This document shows positions 56,784-64,000 of a stretch of 64,000 bases of DNA, piece by piece. The notes beneath the pieces were generated by a model. That model did no database searches and was not told where the DNA came from. It saw nothing but the letters and a program-made list of their open reading frames with translations. Within the stretch, counting starts at the first letter, position 1. Each line of letters begins with the position of its first letter. The stretch comes from Bythopirellula goksoeyrii (GTDB lineage Bacteria > Planctomycetota > Planctomycetia > Pirellulales > Lacipirellulaceae). Both the position numbers and the translations under genes were made by a program. The stretch lies in contig NZ_CP042913.1 of assembly GCF_008065115.1 (NCBI RefSeq), positions 1,462,338 through 1,526,337 on the forward strand, written 5' to 3'.

Positions 56784-57637
56784 ATACTTCTCCTGGAGTA
56801 TGGAATCGAATTTGATATGAGAAGGGTGGCACCAATCACATCTCGGGTGCGATTGCCCAGGCAGACGCCTTGGGAGTGTTTGCTAGCGAAGAAGTATTTG
56901 CTGCCAATATGTGGAATTTGCACGGCGACTCTCAATCGCAATTCGCCTCGGGAGCCTTCAAGATGTATCTCGATTTCGATGGTTCCGGAGGGGCATTTGG
57001 CGACACAATAGTTGACTCGAACACCGACATGATTTCGGAGTCGGCCATTTGTGCCAGTATCGATGCAGACGATCCCAGCCGGATGATTGTGGTAGCCATC
57101 AATCGCACCGATCAACCACTCGATGCTGCCGTCTCGTTAACCAGCGATGTCCGCTTTGACTCCGCAGATGTGTACCAGCTAACCAACGCAACTTCTAATC
57201 CGGTAAGCGTTGGCACGATCTCCATTGATCTCGTAAACGCGTTCCACTATGAGATGCCTGCTTACAGTGTTTCCACCTTGGTTCTGAATGCCTCACTCGA
57301 TACCGCTGATTTCGATAACGACGGTGATGTCGACGGGGAAGATTTTCTCGGGTGGCAACGCGGCCTGTCTCCTGGTCACTTGAGTGGAACGGATTTGACT
57401 CTTTGGCAGGCCCAGTATGACACCAACCCGCCTGCCGCTTCGGCTAGTGTGCCCGAGGCAAGCAGTATCCTGCTCCTGGTATGTGCGACATGCACTTGGG
57501 CATCCATCCGGCCTTTCTCTATGCATAAGCGTTCTCATTTCTGTCGCTTCCCAGTCCCCAGCCCCCTCCCCCAATTGCGGTTCGCCAGGCTTGCGATAAA
57601 ATGGAGTATGCCGCATGCGGGTGTAGTTCAATGGTAG
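56784..57637 (+). pseudogene. remnant of a GH44-type enzyme with dockerin repeat and PEP-CTERM-like tail
   Basis: The open frame carries only the C-terminal part of a GH44-like protein: GGTNHISGAIAQADALGVF, then AFKMYLDFDGSGGAFGDT and a beta-sandwich ending in SVSTLVLN. One dockerin-like repeat (DFDNDGDVDGEDFLGW) and an altered sorting signal (VPEASS in place of VPEP) follow. The catalytic barrel is missing. A frameshift near 56815 joins a possible earlier strand (GIEFD) to YEKGG. It starts right at the GH113 stop, which suggests a deletion. The frame runs on past the sorting signal and ends inside the tRNA gene. It is probably not functional. Confidence 0.7.
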
Positions 57638-57687
57638 AATGAAAGCTTCCCAAGCTTTAGGCGGGGGTTCGATTCCCCTCACCCGCT
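57617..57687 (+). tRNA. tRNA-Gly (CCC)
   Basis: 71 bases. The acceptor arms GCGGGTG (57617-57623) and CACCCGC (57680-57686) pair perfectly. The anticodon stem AAAGC/GCTTT encloses the loop TTCCCAA, giving anticodon CCC for GGG. The T-arm has the standard GGTTCGATTCC. CCA is not encoded. The discriminator base is T. It marks the right end of the mannan locus. Confidence 0.95.
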
Positions 57688-57886
57688 TTTCAGATCGAGC
57701 AAATACGTGACGATTTTCGGGGCGATTATGGTGTTTTTTCACCTCATTTAGCCTAAATATCTCTTTTTCTCCATTCTCCCAGTTGCGAGCGATTCGGCGT
57801 CTCCTAGAATTGAGGATAGTTGGCAGACAGTGGCTTCGGCTTGATGTCTGCGTTGTTCCGAATGTTCAAGAGGGGAGAATTTAGAG

Positions 57887-58207
57887 ATGATGCGTTTGCA
57901 TTCTGTAGTTGCGGTGGCTTTGTTGGTCGTCGGCTCGTTGGTTGTTTCAAGCGACAATGTCCAAGCGGGCAATCCATGTTGCTGTCCACCAGCACCTATC
58001 CAAACCACCCTATGTGTCCAGCCACCATGCAGCTGTTGCTCGACGACCGTCTGTGTGTGCGTGCCAGGTTGCTGCACTGAGGCACCGACCGTCTGCTGGA
58101 GAAGTGGACTGTTGGGTCGCCAGATCGGTACCTACTGCTGGCCCTGTTGTGGTCATGAGGTGAAGGTCGTGGTCACCCGTCGCGGGGACGTCAAAGTCCG
58201 CGGCTAA
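57887..58207 (+). CDS. small Cys-rich secreted protein
   Basis: 106 residues. After a signal peptide ending in VQA comes a domain of about 80 residues with roughly 17 Cys, many as pairs or triplets (PCCCPP, CSCCS, PGCC, PCCGH). It ends with a short basic strand, VKVVVTRRGDVKVRG. The ribosome site AGGGGAG is strong and a rho-independent terminator follows at once, so it is a single-gene unit. Cys-rich exported proteins can bind metals or form disulfide-linked surface layers. I recognise no family. Confidence 0.7.
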   Translation: MMRLHSVVAVALLVVGSLVVSSDNVQAGNPCCCPPAPIQTTLCVQPPCSCCSTTVCVCVPGCCTEAPTVCWRSGLLGRQIGTYCWPCCGHEVKVVVTRRGDVKVRG

Positions 58208-58236
58208 GTGCCTGCTTAGCGATAAGTAAAGCAATG

Positions 58237-58265
58237 CCCCGGGAGAGTGCTCCCGGGGTTTTTTT
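58237..58265 (+). terminator. rho-independent terminator
   Basis: CCCCGGGAG (58237-58245), loop AGTG and CTCCCGGGG (58250-58258) form a perfect 9-bp GC-rich stem followed by seven T bases. It ends the Cys-rich gene and lies between convergent genes. Confidence 0.93.
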
Positions 58266-58289
58266 GTGTACTGAGTAGGTGCATCTCTT

Positions 58290-59159
58290 TCACTCCACCA
58301 TCAACGTCTTCTCCGCCGTTGGGAAATTCTCCGGCACGGGGATCGTTACCTCTCCGGTCGCGGCCCATTCGGTTCCGCGAAGGAGGGTCGTCAGAAAGCC
58401 CACGCAGTTCATTGAATAGTCAGCGTGGCCGAGGACCGTGTGAAACACACGGCCATCACCATAGGTGATGGTCATTAACATAGGTTCGGCACGACCTGTG
58501 CCGCCGTATTTCGGGTCAGCATAGGCTGTTGCAAGAACTTCCAGATTATTCGCTGGTCCGCGAAGTTGTTCGTAGAGTTCATCTTGCGTGTGCAGCCAAA
58601 TGGTTGGGATCCCCTTCATGATGGGATGCTCTTGGTCAAGAGTTGTCACTTGGAACTCATGTTGCTGGCCATGGTTGCCGCCCCGCCCGGCGGACGCATC
58701 ACGCACCAACTCGCCATCCTTCACGTAGACATAGGGCCCAGATTTCTCACTTCGGCCACCCCAGCCGCCGAGCCCTACGATTTCGTTGTACTCTGGCCAA
58801 TCGGGAAAAGCATTGTCAGCGGCGTGGACCGAAACGAATCCCCCTCCGCCGTAGACGTAGGCTTGAAAGGCTTTCTCGGTCGTCTCCGACCAGGTTTCGC
58901 CGTTGTAATTGCTCACTACCACATCGTAGTCGGCAAACTTCGGCTGAAAGCCGCTCATGTCATGTCCCTCAGGAGGGGAGGTCTCCACCTCAACATCGAA
59001 ACGTCCACTGTCGGCAAAGTACCTCTCAAGAATTGGGGTTGTGACTTTCCAATCGTGGTTATTTTGCCCATCGACAATCAGGAGCCGCAGCTTTTCAATC
59101 GCCATGACGCTTCCTAGGTTGATTAAGAAAAACAGTAAGAGACAAATAAAGGTTCGCAT
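58290..59159 (-). CDS. secreted ThuA-domain protein
   Basis: 289 residues from the ATG at 59159, which follows GGAAATAAG and opens on a signal peptide. The single domain has the ThuA fold of the class I glutamine amidotransferase-like group: [47 protein letters not shown] and [11 protein letters not shown]. ThuA was first linked to trehalose use in rhizobia, and planctomycetes carry many exported versions of unknown activity. It lies 74 bases downstream of the cytochrome gene on the same strand, so co-transcription is possible. Confidence 0.88.
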   Translation of the reverse strand: MRTFICLLLFFLINLGSVMAIEKLRLLIVDGQNNHDWKVTTPILERYFADSGRFDVEVETSPPEGHDMSGFQPKFADYDVVVSNYNGETWSETTEKAFQAYVYGGGGFVSVHAADNAFPDWPEYNEIVGLGGWGGRSEKSGPYVYVKDGELVRDASAGRGGNHGQQHEFQVTTLDQEHPIMKGIPTIWLHTQDELYEQLRGPANNLEVLATAYADPKYGGTGRAEPMLMTITYGDGRVFHTVLGHADYSMNCVGFLTTLLRGTEWAATGEVTIPVPENFPTAEKTLMVE

Positions 59160-59187
59160 CTTATTTCCATTTCGTAAATCTAAACTC

Positions 59188-59222
59188 GTAGGACGGAACT
59201 CGCGTCGCTCGTCCCGGCCTAC
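59188..59222. repeat. intergenic dyad repeat, GTAGGCCGG family
   Basis: GTAGG (59188-59192) and CCTAC (59218-59222) bracket an imperfect hairpin with CGGAAC and CGTCCCGG. Read on the minus strand it gives GTAGGCCGGGACGAGCG, related to the element at 7041-7072. Confidence 0.55.
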
Positions 59223-59233
59223 AGAATGACATT

Positions 59234-61444
59234 TCACTCCTCTGTCTTTTTCTTCTCCGCGGCTTCCTTCTGTTGAATATTCTGGAGAATGCCTCGTATT
59301 GCCGGATCGCCCGGACGCAGTTCATGCATCTTCTCTAATGCTTCGTAGGCGCGTTGCCAGGAACTTTGGTTTTCACACAAGAGTGCCAAGGCCAGCCAGT
59401 TCTCGTATGAATCTGGCCTCAACTCACAAGCTGCTTCAAACGACTCGCGGGCTTCCTTCTTACGGCCGAGTAAGTACAGCAGCATGCCTTGACGGTAACG
59501 AATTTGGTCATTTTTTGGCAAGAGCTTGGCGTCTCGCGTAAGATTCTCGACTTCCTCCGTACGAAGTCGGTTGATCTCGGCAGGATCCCCTCCGGCGCGC
59601 TGGAGTAATTCAGCCAACTGGTCGCGCGGACCAGTGAGATAGGGCTCCAGGCGAATAGCCGTCGCAAGTTCCTCCTGCGCCACGAGTTCTTCTCCCAGGG
59701 CGTGGTTGAGCGACGCCAAGTTCAAATGCGACGCCGCCCGATCCAGAACCATTTCCTGCGCCTGTCGATACTCTGCAATAGCTTTGTCGAGTGACTCACG
59801 ATACTTCGGGTCGAGCAATTGAGCCGCCGCTCCTATCAATCGCCGAGCTGCCGCAAAGCGCACCAGTCGAATCGGATCGTTCAGTTGCCCAGCAACTTCG
59901 AGGACGAAGGTCGTCAAGGAAGTCTCAGACAATGCCTGCGTTGCGGCGGCGCGAACTAGGGGGCTCTCGTCGTCCAGATGTTCTCGGCAAATGGTGTCGG
60001 ATTCCTGAGTACCATATTGTCCTAGCAACTGGACAGCCGTGGCGCGCACAATGTCGGGCCGTGGGGGATTTCCTCGCAGCAACTCGCGAATGAGATTCAC
60101 TCCCTCGGGCTTGCCAAGTTGGGCCGCCAACAGAGTAGGGCCATAATGTGGGTCATCTGGCCGCTTGTCACCATACCAATAACGAATCGCTTGTGCTGCC
60201 CAGGCATTGGTTTCCTCAGGACGCGTGTGGCAAGTGGTACACGCGTTGGGCGTCCCCAGTTCGTCGCTCAGATCGGGACGCGGAATGCGCAGACTATGAT
60301 CACGCCGGTCGTCGACTCCCATATAAGTTCGCGCAGGCATATGGCAGTTGACGCATTGAGTTGCCGCCAAGTCGGTATGATGATGGTGGTTGGGCGTGTC
60401 GTACTTGCCCGGTTGATGGCATTGGGCACAAAGCCGGTTCCCTTCGAACTTCAGTTCAAGCGTATGTGGATTGTGGCAATCGGTGCAGCGCACCCCCTTG
60501 GAGTACATCTTACTTTGCAAGAAGGAACCGTAGACGTACACCTCGTCGAGTATTTGTCCGTCGGGATAGTAGAGCCCCGGTTCAATCAGTGAGGGGTTGT
60601 AGTGATCGAGAAACGTTTCGCCGTCATGCAGATTCACATGCAAAGGGGAACGTCGCGAATGGCATGGGGCACACGTTTCCACCTGTTGCGTGGCGGTGGC
60701 ACCTTTGAGATCTTCCAAACCAAAGCCGCGGTGGCGATCCCAAAACAGAGAATGACTTTCGGCCATCTCCACATGCATGCTTCCCGGCCCATGGCACGTT
60801 TCGCAGCTTACGTCGATATCCGTATAGGTCGTGTGATACGTGTTGGTTGCGAGATCAAATTTCTTCTCCAGATTGGTCGAATGGCATTCTGCACACATGG
60901 TGTTCCAGTTTTGCGCCATTCCAGTCCAGTGCAGCGGATCACCTGGCAGGATGCGTTCGTGCGGTACGTCTGGGGGAGTTACCATGAACCACTCGTTCTT
61001 GCGCGAGTCCCATGAAATGGTGAGTACCTGCAATCGACCGTCGTCAAACTCGACCATATACTGTTGCAATGGCCTGACTCCGAAGGTGTACTTGATCTCA
61101 TAGTCATGCATCTCACCATCTGGCCCTTCAGTGTTGACCATGAACTTGTCATCCTGACGGAAGAAGCGTGTTGTGATGCCGTGGCGCGTGAATTCAGCAT
61201 CGTCAAAATCGCCGAGCACGGAATCATTCGTGGGAAGTTCCATCGCCCGATCGTGGTCAGAGCCTTGCCAGCTGCGCTGCTGATCTTGGTGGCAACGGAT
61301 GCAGGAGTCGTGCCCAACATACTTTGGTCGGGCGTCCCTCGGATAGGCGACATACCAATCCGCGGCACACCACAGAGCCATTCCCGCCAGCAGGCAGCCG
61401 AGCACCAGTCCAGAAATCTGCCGGGCAGAAAGGAGAAAGATCAT
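59234..61444 (-). CDS. octahaem c-type cytochrome with HEAT-like and TPR repeats
   Basis: 736 residues. An N-terminal anchor helix is followed by eight CXXCH haem sites: CIRCH, CAECH, CETCH, CAPCH, CTDCH, CAQCH, CVNCH and CTTCH. Next is an all-helical region with HEAT-like units ([11 protein letters not shown]), then TPRs ([27 protein letters not shown]) to an acidic-basic end. It should be exported and carry electrons in the periplasm, and the repeats suggest assembly with partners. The start at 61444 is preferred to a TTG nine codons earlier. No partner oxidase or reductase is next to it except the ThuA gene. Confidence 0.9.
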   Translation of the reverse strand: MIFLLSARQISGLVLGCLLAGMALWCAADWYVAYPRDARPKYVGHDSCIRCHQDQQRSWQGSDHDRAMELPTNDSVLGDFDDAEFTRHGITTRFFRQDDKFMVNTEGPDGEMHDYEIKYTFGVRPLQQYMVEFDDGRLQVLTISWDSRKNEWFMVTPPDVPHERILPGDPLHWTGMAQNWNTMCAECHSTNLEKKFDLATNTYHTTYTDIDVSCETCHGPGSMHVEMAESHSLFWDRHRGFGLEDLKGATATQQVETCAPCHSRRSPLHVNLHDGETFLDHYNPSLIEPGLYYPDGQILDEVYVYGSFLQSKMYSKGVRCTDCHNPHTLELKFEGNRLCAQCHQPGKYDTPNHHHHTDLAATQCVNCHMPARTYMGVDDRRDHSLRIPRPDLSDELGTPNACTTCHTRPEETNAWAAQAIRYWYGDKRPDDPHYGPTLLAAQLGKPEGVNLIRELLRGNPPRPDIVRATAVQLLGQYGTQESDTICREHLDDESPLVRAAATQALSETSLTTFVLEVAGQLNDPIRLVRFAAARRLIGAAAQLLDPKYRESLDKAIAEYRQAQEMVLDRAASHLNLASLNHALGEELVAQEELATAIRLEPYLTGPRDQLAELLQRAGGDPAEINRLRTEEVENLTRDAKLLPKNDQIRYRQGMLLYLLGRKKEARESFEAACELRPDSYENWLALALLCENQSSWQRAYEALEKMHELRPGDPAIRGILQNIQQKEAAEKKKTEE

Positions 61445-61628
61445 GGAGAAATTGATATTCAGAGTGTGCAATGCCGACGGGATCAGAAAAACCTATTGTA
61501 ACCCAACTGAAAGAAAATCAATCCCTGCCCGTCCAGCGATCTCGTAGTTCGCGTTTACCTCGAAGCCAAAACCGATAACAATCGGGGCCACGAAAGGATC
61601 CAAGTAGACAACGCTCCGTATCAATGCC

Positions 61629-62831
61629 ATGCCGCAAGATAACCGTTTTCGACATCAACCCTATCGGGCGACACCACCTGTAGCGCCCTACTATGTCGTG
61701 CATGAAGCCGAGGAGGCACTTCCTTCTTCGGCGGACTTCGACGAACGACTCGCCACGGCCTGCGTGCCAATGGCAAAAGTCAATCTGGCCGCCACGTATT
61801 TGGTGCATGGCACCTACACCGGGAATGATGTACTGGGGCTATTGACGGAGCTTCGCAGATTTTCGCCCTGGCTGAGCGAAAGAATCCGTCGAATGACTAA
61901 GGGGTTTATTGATGTCGTCGCTGGTGAAACAGGCAATTACACTTCCCAGTATGCGGCCACATTCCAAAAGGGCCTAACGGTTGGCACAGGCCGCACCACT
62001 GCTGTGCGACTCTTTCATTGGTCAAGTCAAAACAACCACATCGCTCGTGCAGATGGAGCTGTTCGATTGATTTGTGAATTGGCTCGTCTCGCTGAAGACT
62101 TGCCAACGGCAGATGAAAGCAGCGACCCATCCCGAGTAATGCTCTGGGGTCACAGTCATGGGGGCAATGTGTTGGCGATCCTAACGAATCTTCTCGCCGC
62201 GAACCAAGAGACACGAAATCAGTTCTTTGACGCGACTCGGACATTCTTTAGCCCTTGGTGGAGTGAAGAAACTGACCGGCCTGACTGGGAGCAGGCACGC
62301 CAGTTGCTCAATGACGCACAGCACCCACTCCGGCGATTGGCTCTCGACATCGTCACCTTTGGCACACCGATCCGCTATGGCTGGGACACTGCCGGCTACA
62401 GCAAGCTGCTACATTTTGTGAATCACCGCCCCACTCCGCAGCAGCCCGTTCATCGAACAGGATTCCCTCTGCACCTGCCGCGTTTTCTCAAAGCCAAAGA
62501 AGGCGATTACATTCATCAACTAGGTATCGCTGGCACGAATCTTATTCCAAATCCTTTGGCCGTGCGGACTTTGCTCGCTGATTTGCGACTCAAGAAGGTG
62601 CTTGAGCAGGGCCTTCAACCCGAGTGGAGACTCTCCCGCTGGATGCGGGGTCATAGGGTTCCCGATGAGGGCACGACGCTGTTGGTCGATTACCACGACG
62701 GTCATTGGTTTGCGCCTCACCACTTGGCTGGTCATGCTACTTACACTCGCAGCAAATGGTTGCCGTTCCACGTCACCCAGGTCGCCCGACAGTTTTATGC
62801 CGAGAAAAATTCTGATATGATAGTGAGATGA
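61629..62831 (+). CDS. alpha/beta-hydrolase fold protein
   Basis: 400 residues with no signal peptide. The nucleophile elbow GHSHGG puts Ser at 176, and LVHGTYTG at about 59-66 is a likely oxyanion loop. A later FGTPIRYGW segment is also typical of lipase-like folds. The acid and His of the triad cannot be fixed by eye. The C-terminal part includes a DYHDGHWFAPHHLAGHATY segment rich in His. It overlaps cutA by four bases (ATGA), so translation is coupled. Substrate unknown. Confidence 0.72.
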   Translation: MPQDNRFRHQPYRATPPVAPYYVVHEAEEALPSSADFDERLATACVPMAKVNLAATYLVHGTYTGNDVLGLLTELRRFSPWLSERIRRMTKGFIDVVAGETGNYTSQYAATFQKGLTVGTGRTTAVRLFHWSSQNNHIARADGAVRLICELARLAEDLPTADESSDPSRVMLWGHSHGGNVLAILTNLLAANQETRNQFFDATRTFFSPWWSEETDRPDWEQARQLLNDAQHPLRRLALDIVTFGTPIRYGWDTAGYSKLLHFVNHRPTPQQPVHRTGFPLHLPRFLKAKEGDYIHQLGIAGTNLIPNPLAVRTLLADLRLKKVLEQGLQPEWRLSRWMRGHRVPDEGTTLLVDYHDGHWFAPHHLAGHATYTRSKWLPFHVTQVARQFYAEKNSDMIVR

Positions 62832-63154
62832 CTTCCTTCATCCAAATTGACACCACAACCGCGTCTGAGGCAGAAGCCCAGCAGATTTCTCGGGGGCTCG
62901 TAGAGCAGCGCCTGGTCGCATGTGCCCACATCATCGGTCCGGTCAGTAGCATCTATCACTGGAAGGGCCAAGTGGAGGAAGATAAAGAGTGGCACTGCCT
63001 GTTCAAGACACGCGAGTCGTTATTCAACAAGGTCGCTGATGCGATACGGAAATCACACTCCTACAAGTGCCCCAAGATTATCGCTTTGCCTATAATCGAG
63101 GCAAGTGAAGATTACTTGGCGTGGATGAACAGTGAGTTGCTGAGTGACTTGTAA
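62828..63154 (+). CDS. cutA: divalent-cation tolerance protein CutA
   Basis: 108 residues, normal for the family. Conserved segments are ARGLVEQRLVACAHI (here SRGLVEQRLVACAHI), SIYHWKGQVEEDKEW and KTRESLF, with the later HSYKCPKIIALPI. CutA forms a stable trimer and was first linked to copper tolerance; its real role is still unclear. The ATG overlaps the stop of the upstream gene. Confidence 0.95.
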   Translation: MTSFIQIDTTTASEAEAQQISRGLVEQRLVACAHIIGPVSSIYHWKGQVEEDKEWHCLFKTRESLFNKVADAIRKSHSYKCPKIIALPIIEASEDYLAWMNSELLSDL

Positions 63155-63228
63155 ACCGAGAAGCGGAAACTAGATTTTAACCTTTTACTTCATACTTCCA
63201 TCATCCTGCACGTAAATCTAATCTCTAC

Positions 63229-64000
63229 TCAATTTCCCAGAGTGCGGAAATTATCGAAGTTGAATTGCCCAAACGCAAACTGAGGAAATAGCCCGTAGAG
63301 TCCACGTGTAAAATACTGGCCGATAAGTTCGTCGGTCGCTTGGATGCAGGTCTTTGGCAATACGATGATATCACTGTCGTTGAGCCAGATCTCGTCGGCG
63401 GGACCTGGGCGGCGGGCGTAGAGGGCACCCTTGATGTCGAGCATCGTTGCCATCAGACGCCAATCGTCGCCACGGCGGAAGACGACCACTTGCCGCAAGT
63501 TCGCGCCTGGATTCCAGCCCCCGGCCATCGCGATCGCACCCATCAGCGTCGTGGGGCTTTTGAGTTCGAACTGCCCAGGACGCGCGACCTCACCCAGTAC
63601 GTAACAGTATCGGGGAGCCCTTTGCTGCAACACAGGGGTAACATCCACGCCGGGGATCGCTGCATCGTAGCGGGCATCGACTTCATTCTTAAGTTCTTCG
63701 AGTGTTAGGCCTTGAGCATAGATCACACCCAAGCCTGGCAGGTAGAGTTTTCCCGCAGGTGTTACCGTCAGTAAGAGTCGCAAACCTCCGACACCGTAGC
63801 GTGCGTCAACCGATTCGATCAAGTCTCGAAGCCGTGTATTGACCTCGATTGGAGTCACTGTGATCGCTGGCACCTTGTAATATTTCTTATAGCGCTCGTC
63901 GAGGTGCTCCCGCAAGCCGTCCACGGTCATCCGGGCTGCTCGTACCTGTCCCAACAGGGGAAGGCTGATCGTTCCATCGGGCTGGATAACGAGTTCGCGA
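63229..64000 (-). CDS. polysaccharide export protein (Wza-like), partial
   Basis: The frame stays open to the right edge of the window, so the N-terminus is missing; the ATG-like codons inside are not starts. The right end carries VIQPDGTISLPLLGQVRAA, the end of a Poly_export domain. A second copy-like block follows (LTVTPAGKLYLPGLGVIYAQG). After that comes an SLBB-like domain (YVLGEVARPGQFELKSPTTLMGAIAMAGGW). Such outer-membrane proteins carry capsule or exopolysaccharide across the envelope. More genes of that pathway are expected beyond the window. Confidence 0.85.
   Translation of the reverse strand, partial: RELVIQPDGTISLPLLGQVRAARMTVDGLREHLDERYKKYYKVPAITVTPIEVNTRLRDLIESVDARYGVGGLRLLLTVTPAGKLYLPGLGVIYAQGLTLEELKNEVDARYDAAIPGVDVTPVLQQRAPRYCYVLGEVARPGQFELKSPTTLMGAIAMAGGWNPGANLRQVVVFRRGDDWRLMATMLDIKGALYARRPGPADEIWLNDSDIIVLPKTCIQATDELIGQYFTRGLYGLFPQFAFGQFNFDNFRTLGN

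Noticed and set aside
61445-61628. A gene in the divergent gap left of the alpha/beta hydrolase
   Set aside because: Short frames here have no ribosome site, and the one overlapping frame on the minus strand is a shadow of the hydrolase gene.

Overview
The window looks like a chromosomal segment of a planctomycete, probably a Pirellulales-type bacterium (inference). The signs are four DUF1559 pseudopilin genes, nine or more secreted proteins ending in PEP-CTERM sorting signals, dockerin-like calcium repeats placed just before those signals, EF-hand and FG-GAP proteins, a CHAT-TPR protein, and many intergenic dyad repeats of the kind seen in these genomes. It begins near a lipoprotein gene and ends inside a polysaccharide-export gene.

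Layout. About 0-21 kb is mixed housekeeping and conserved unknown genes: a CHAT-TPR/phytase-like pair, GTP-dependent PEP carboxykinase (pckG), a GntR-ATPase-permease ABC operon read leftwards, a His-rich lipoprotein with a pseudopilin, an EF-hand protein, a VTT membrane protein, an MHS-type MFS transporter and a cupin. About 20-57 kb is a large accessory locus that looks built for beta-mannan or glucomannan use. It holds a GH26 mannanase, a GH5 cellulase-like enzyme, a GH3 beta-glucosidase, a GH130 phosphorylase, a sodium:solute symporter, a second GH5 enzyme, a GH113-like mannanase and the remains of a GH44 enzyme. These are interleaved with PEP-CTERM exoproteins, pseudopilins, small lipoproteins, a PQQ-type propeller protein, a TolB-like propeller protein and one LacI-family regulator. 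The locus ends at a tRNA-Gly(CCC) gene. About 57.6-64 kb holds a Cys-rich secreted protein, a ThuA-domain protein, an octahaem cytochrome with TPRs, an alpha/beta hydrolase, cutA and a Wza-like export protein.

The strongest observation is a 12-bp palindrome, TMAASTASTTKA (typical form TCAAGTACTTGA), with eight exact copies between 21.8 and 50.5 kb. Seven lie between genes, in front of mannan-locus genes, and several sit on sigma70-like promoter elements. I saw none by eye in the flanking housekeeping DNA. It is probably the operator of the locus regulator, and the LacI-family protein at 49.2-50.3 kb is the only regulator inside the region.

The second main observation is a three-gene module that is present twice (28.8-32.3 kb and 44.3-47.5 kb): a two-domain PEP-CTERM protein, a divergent DUF1559 pseudopilin and a small lipoprotein. 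This looks like an undescribed surface system linked to glycan capture.

All calls come from reading the sequence and from knowledge of the families. No database search was run.
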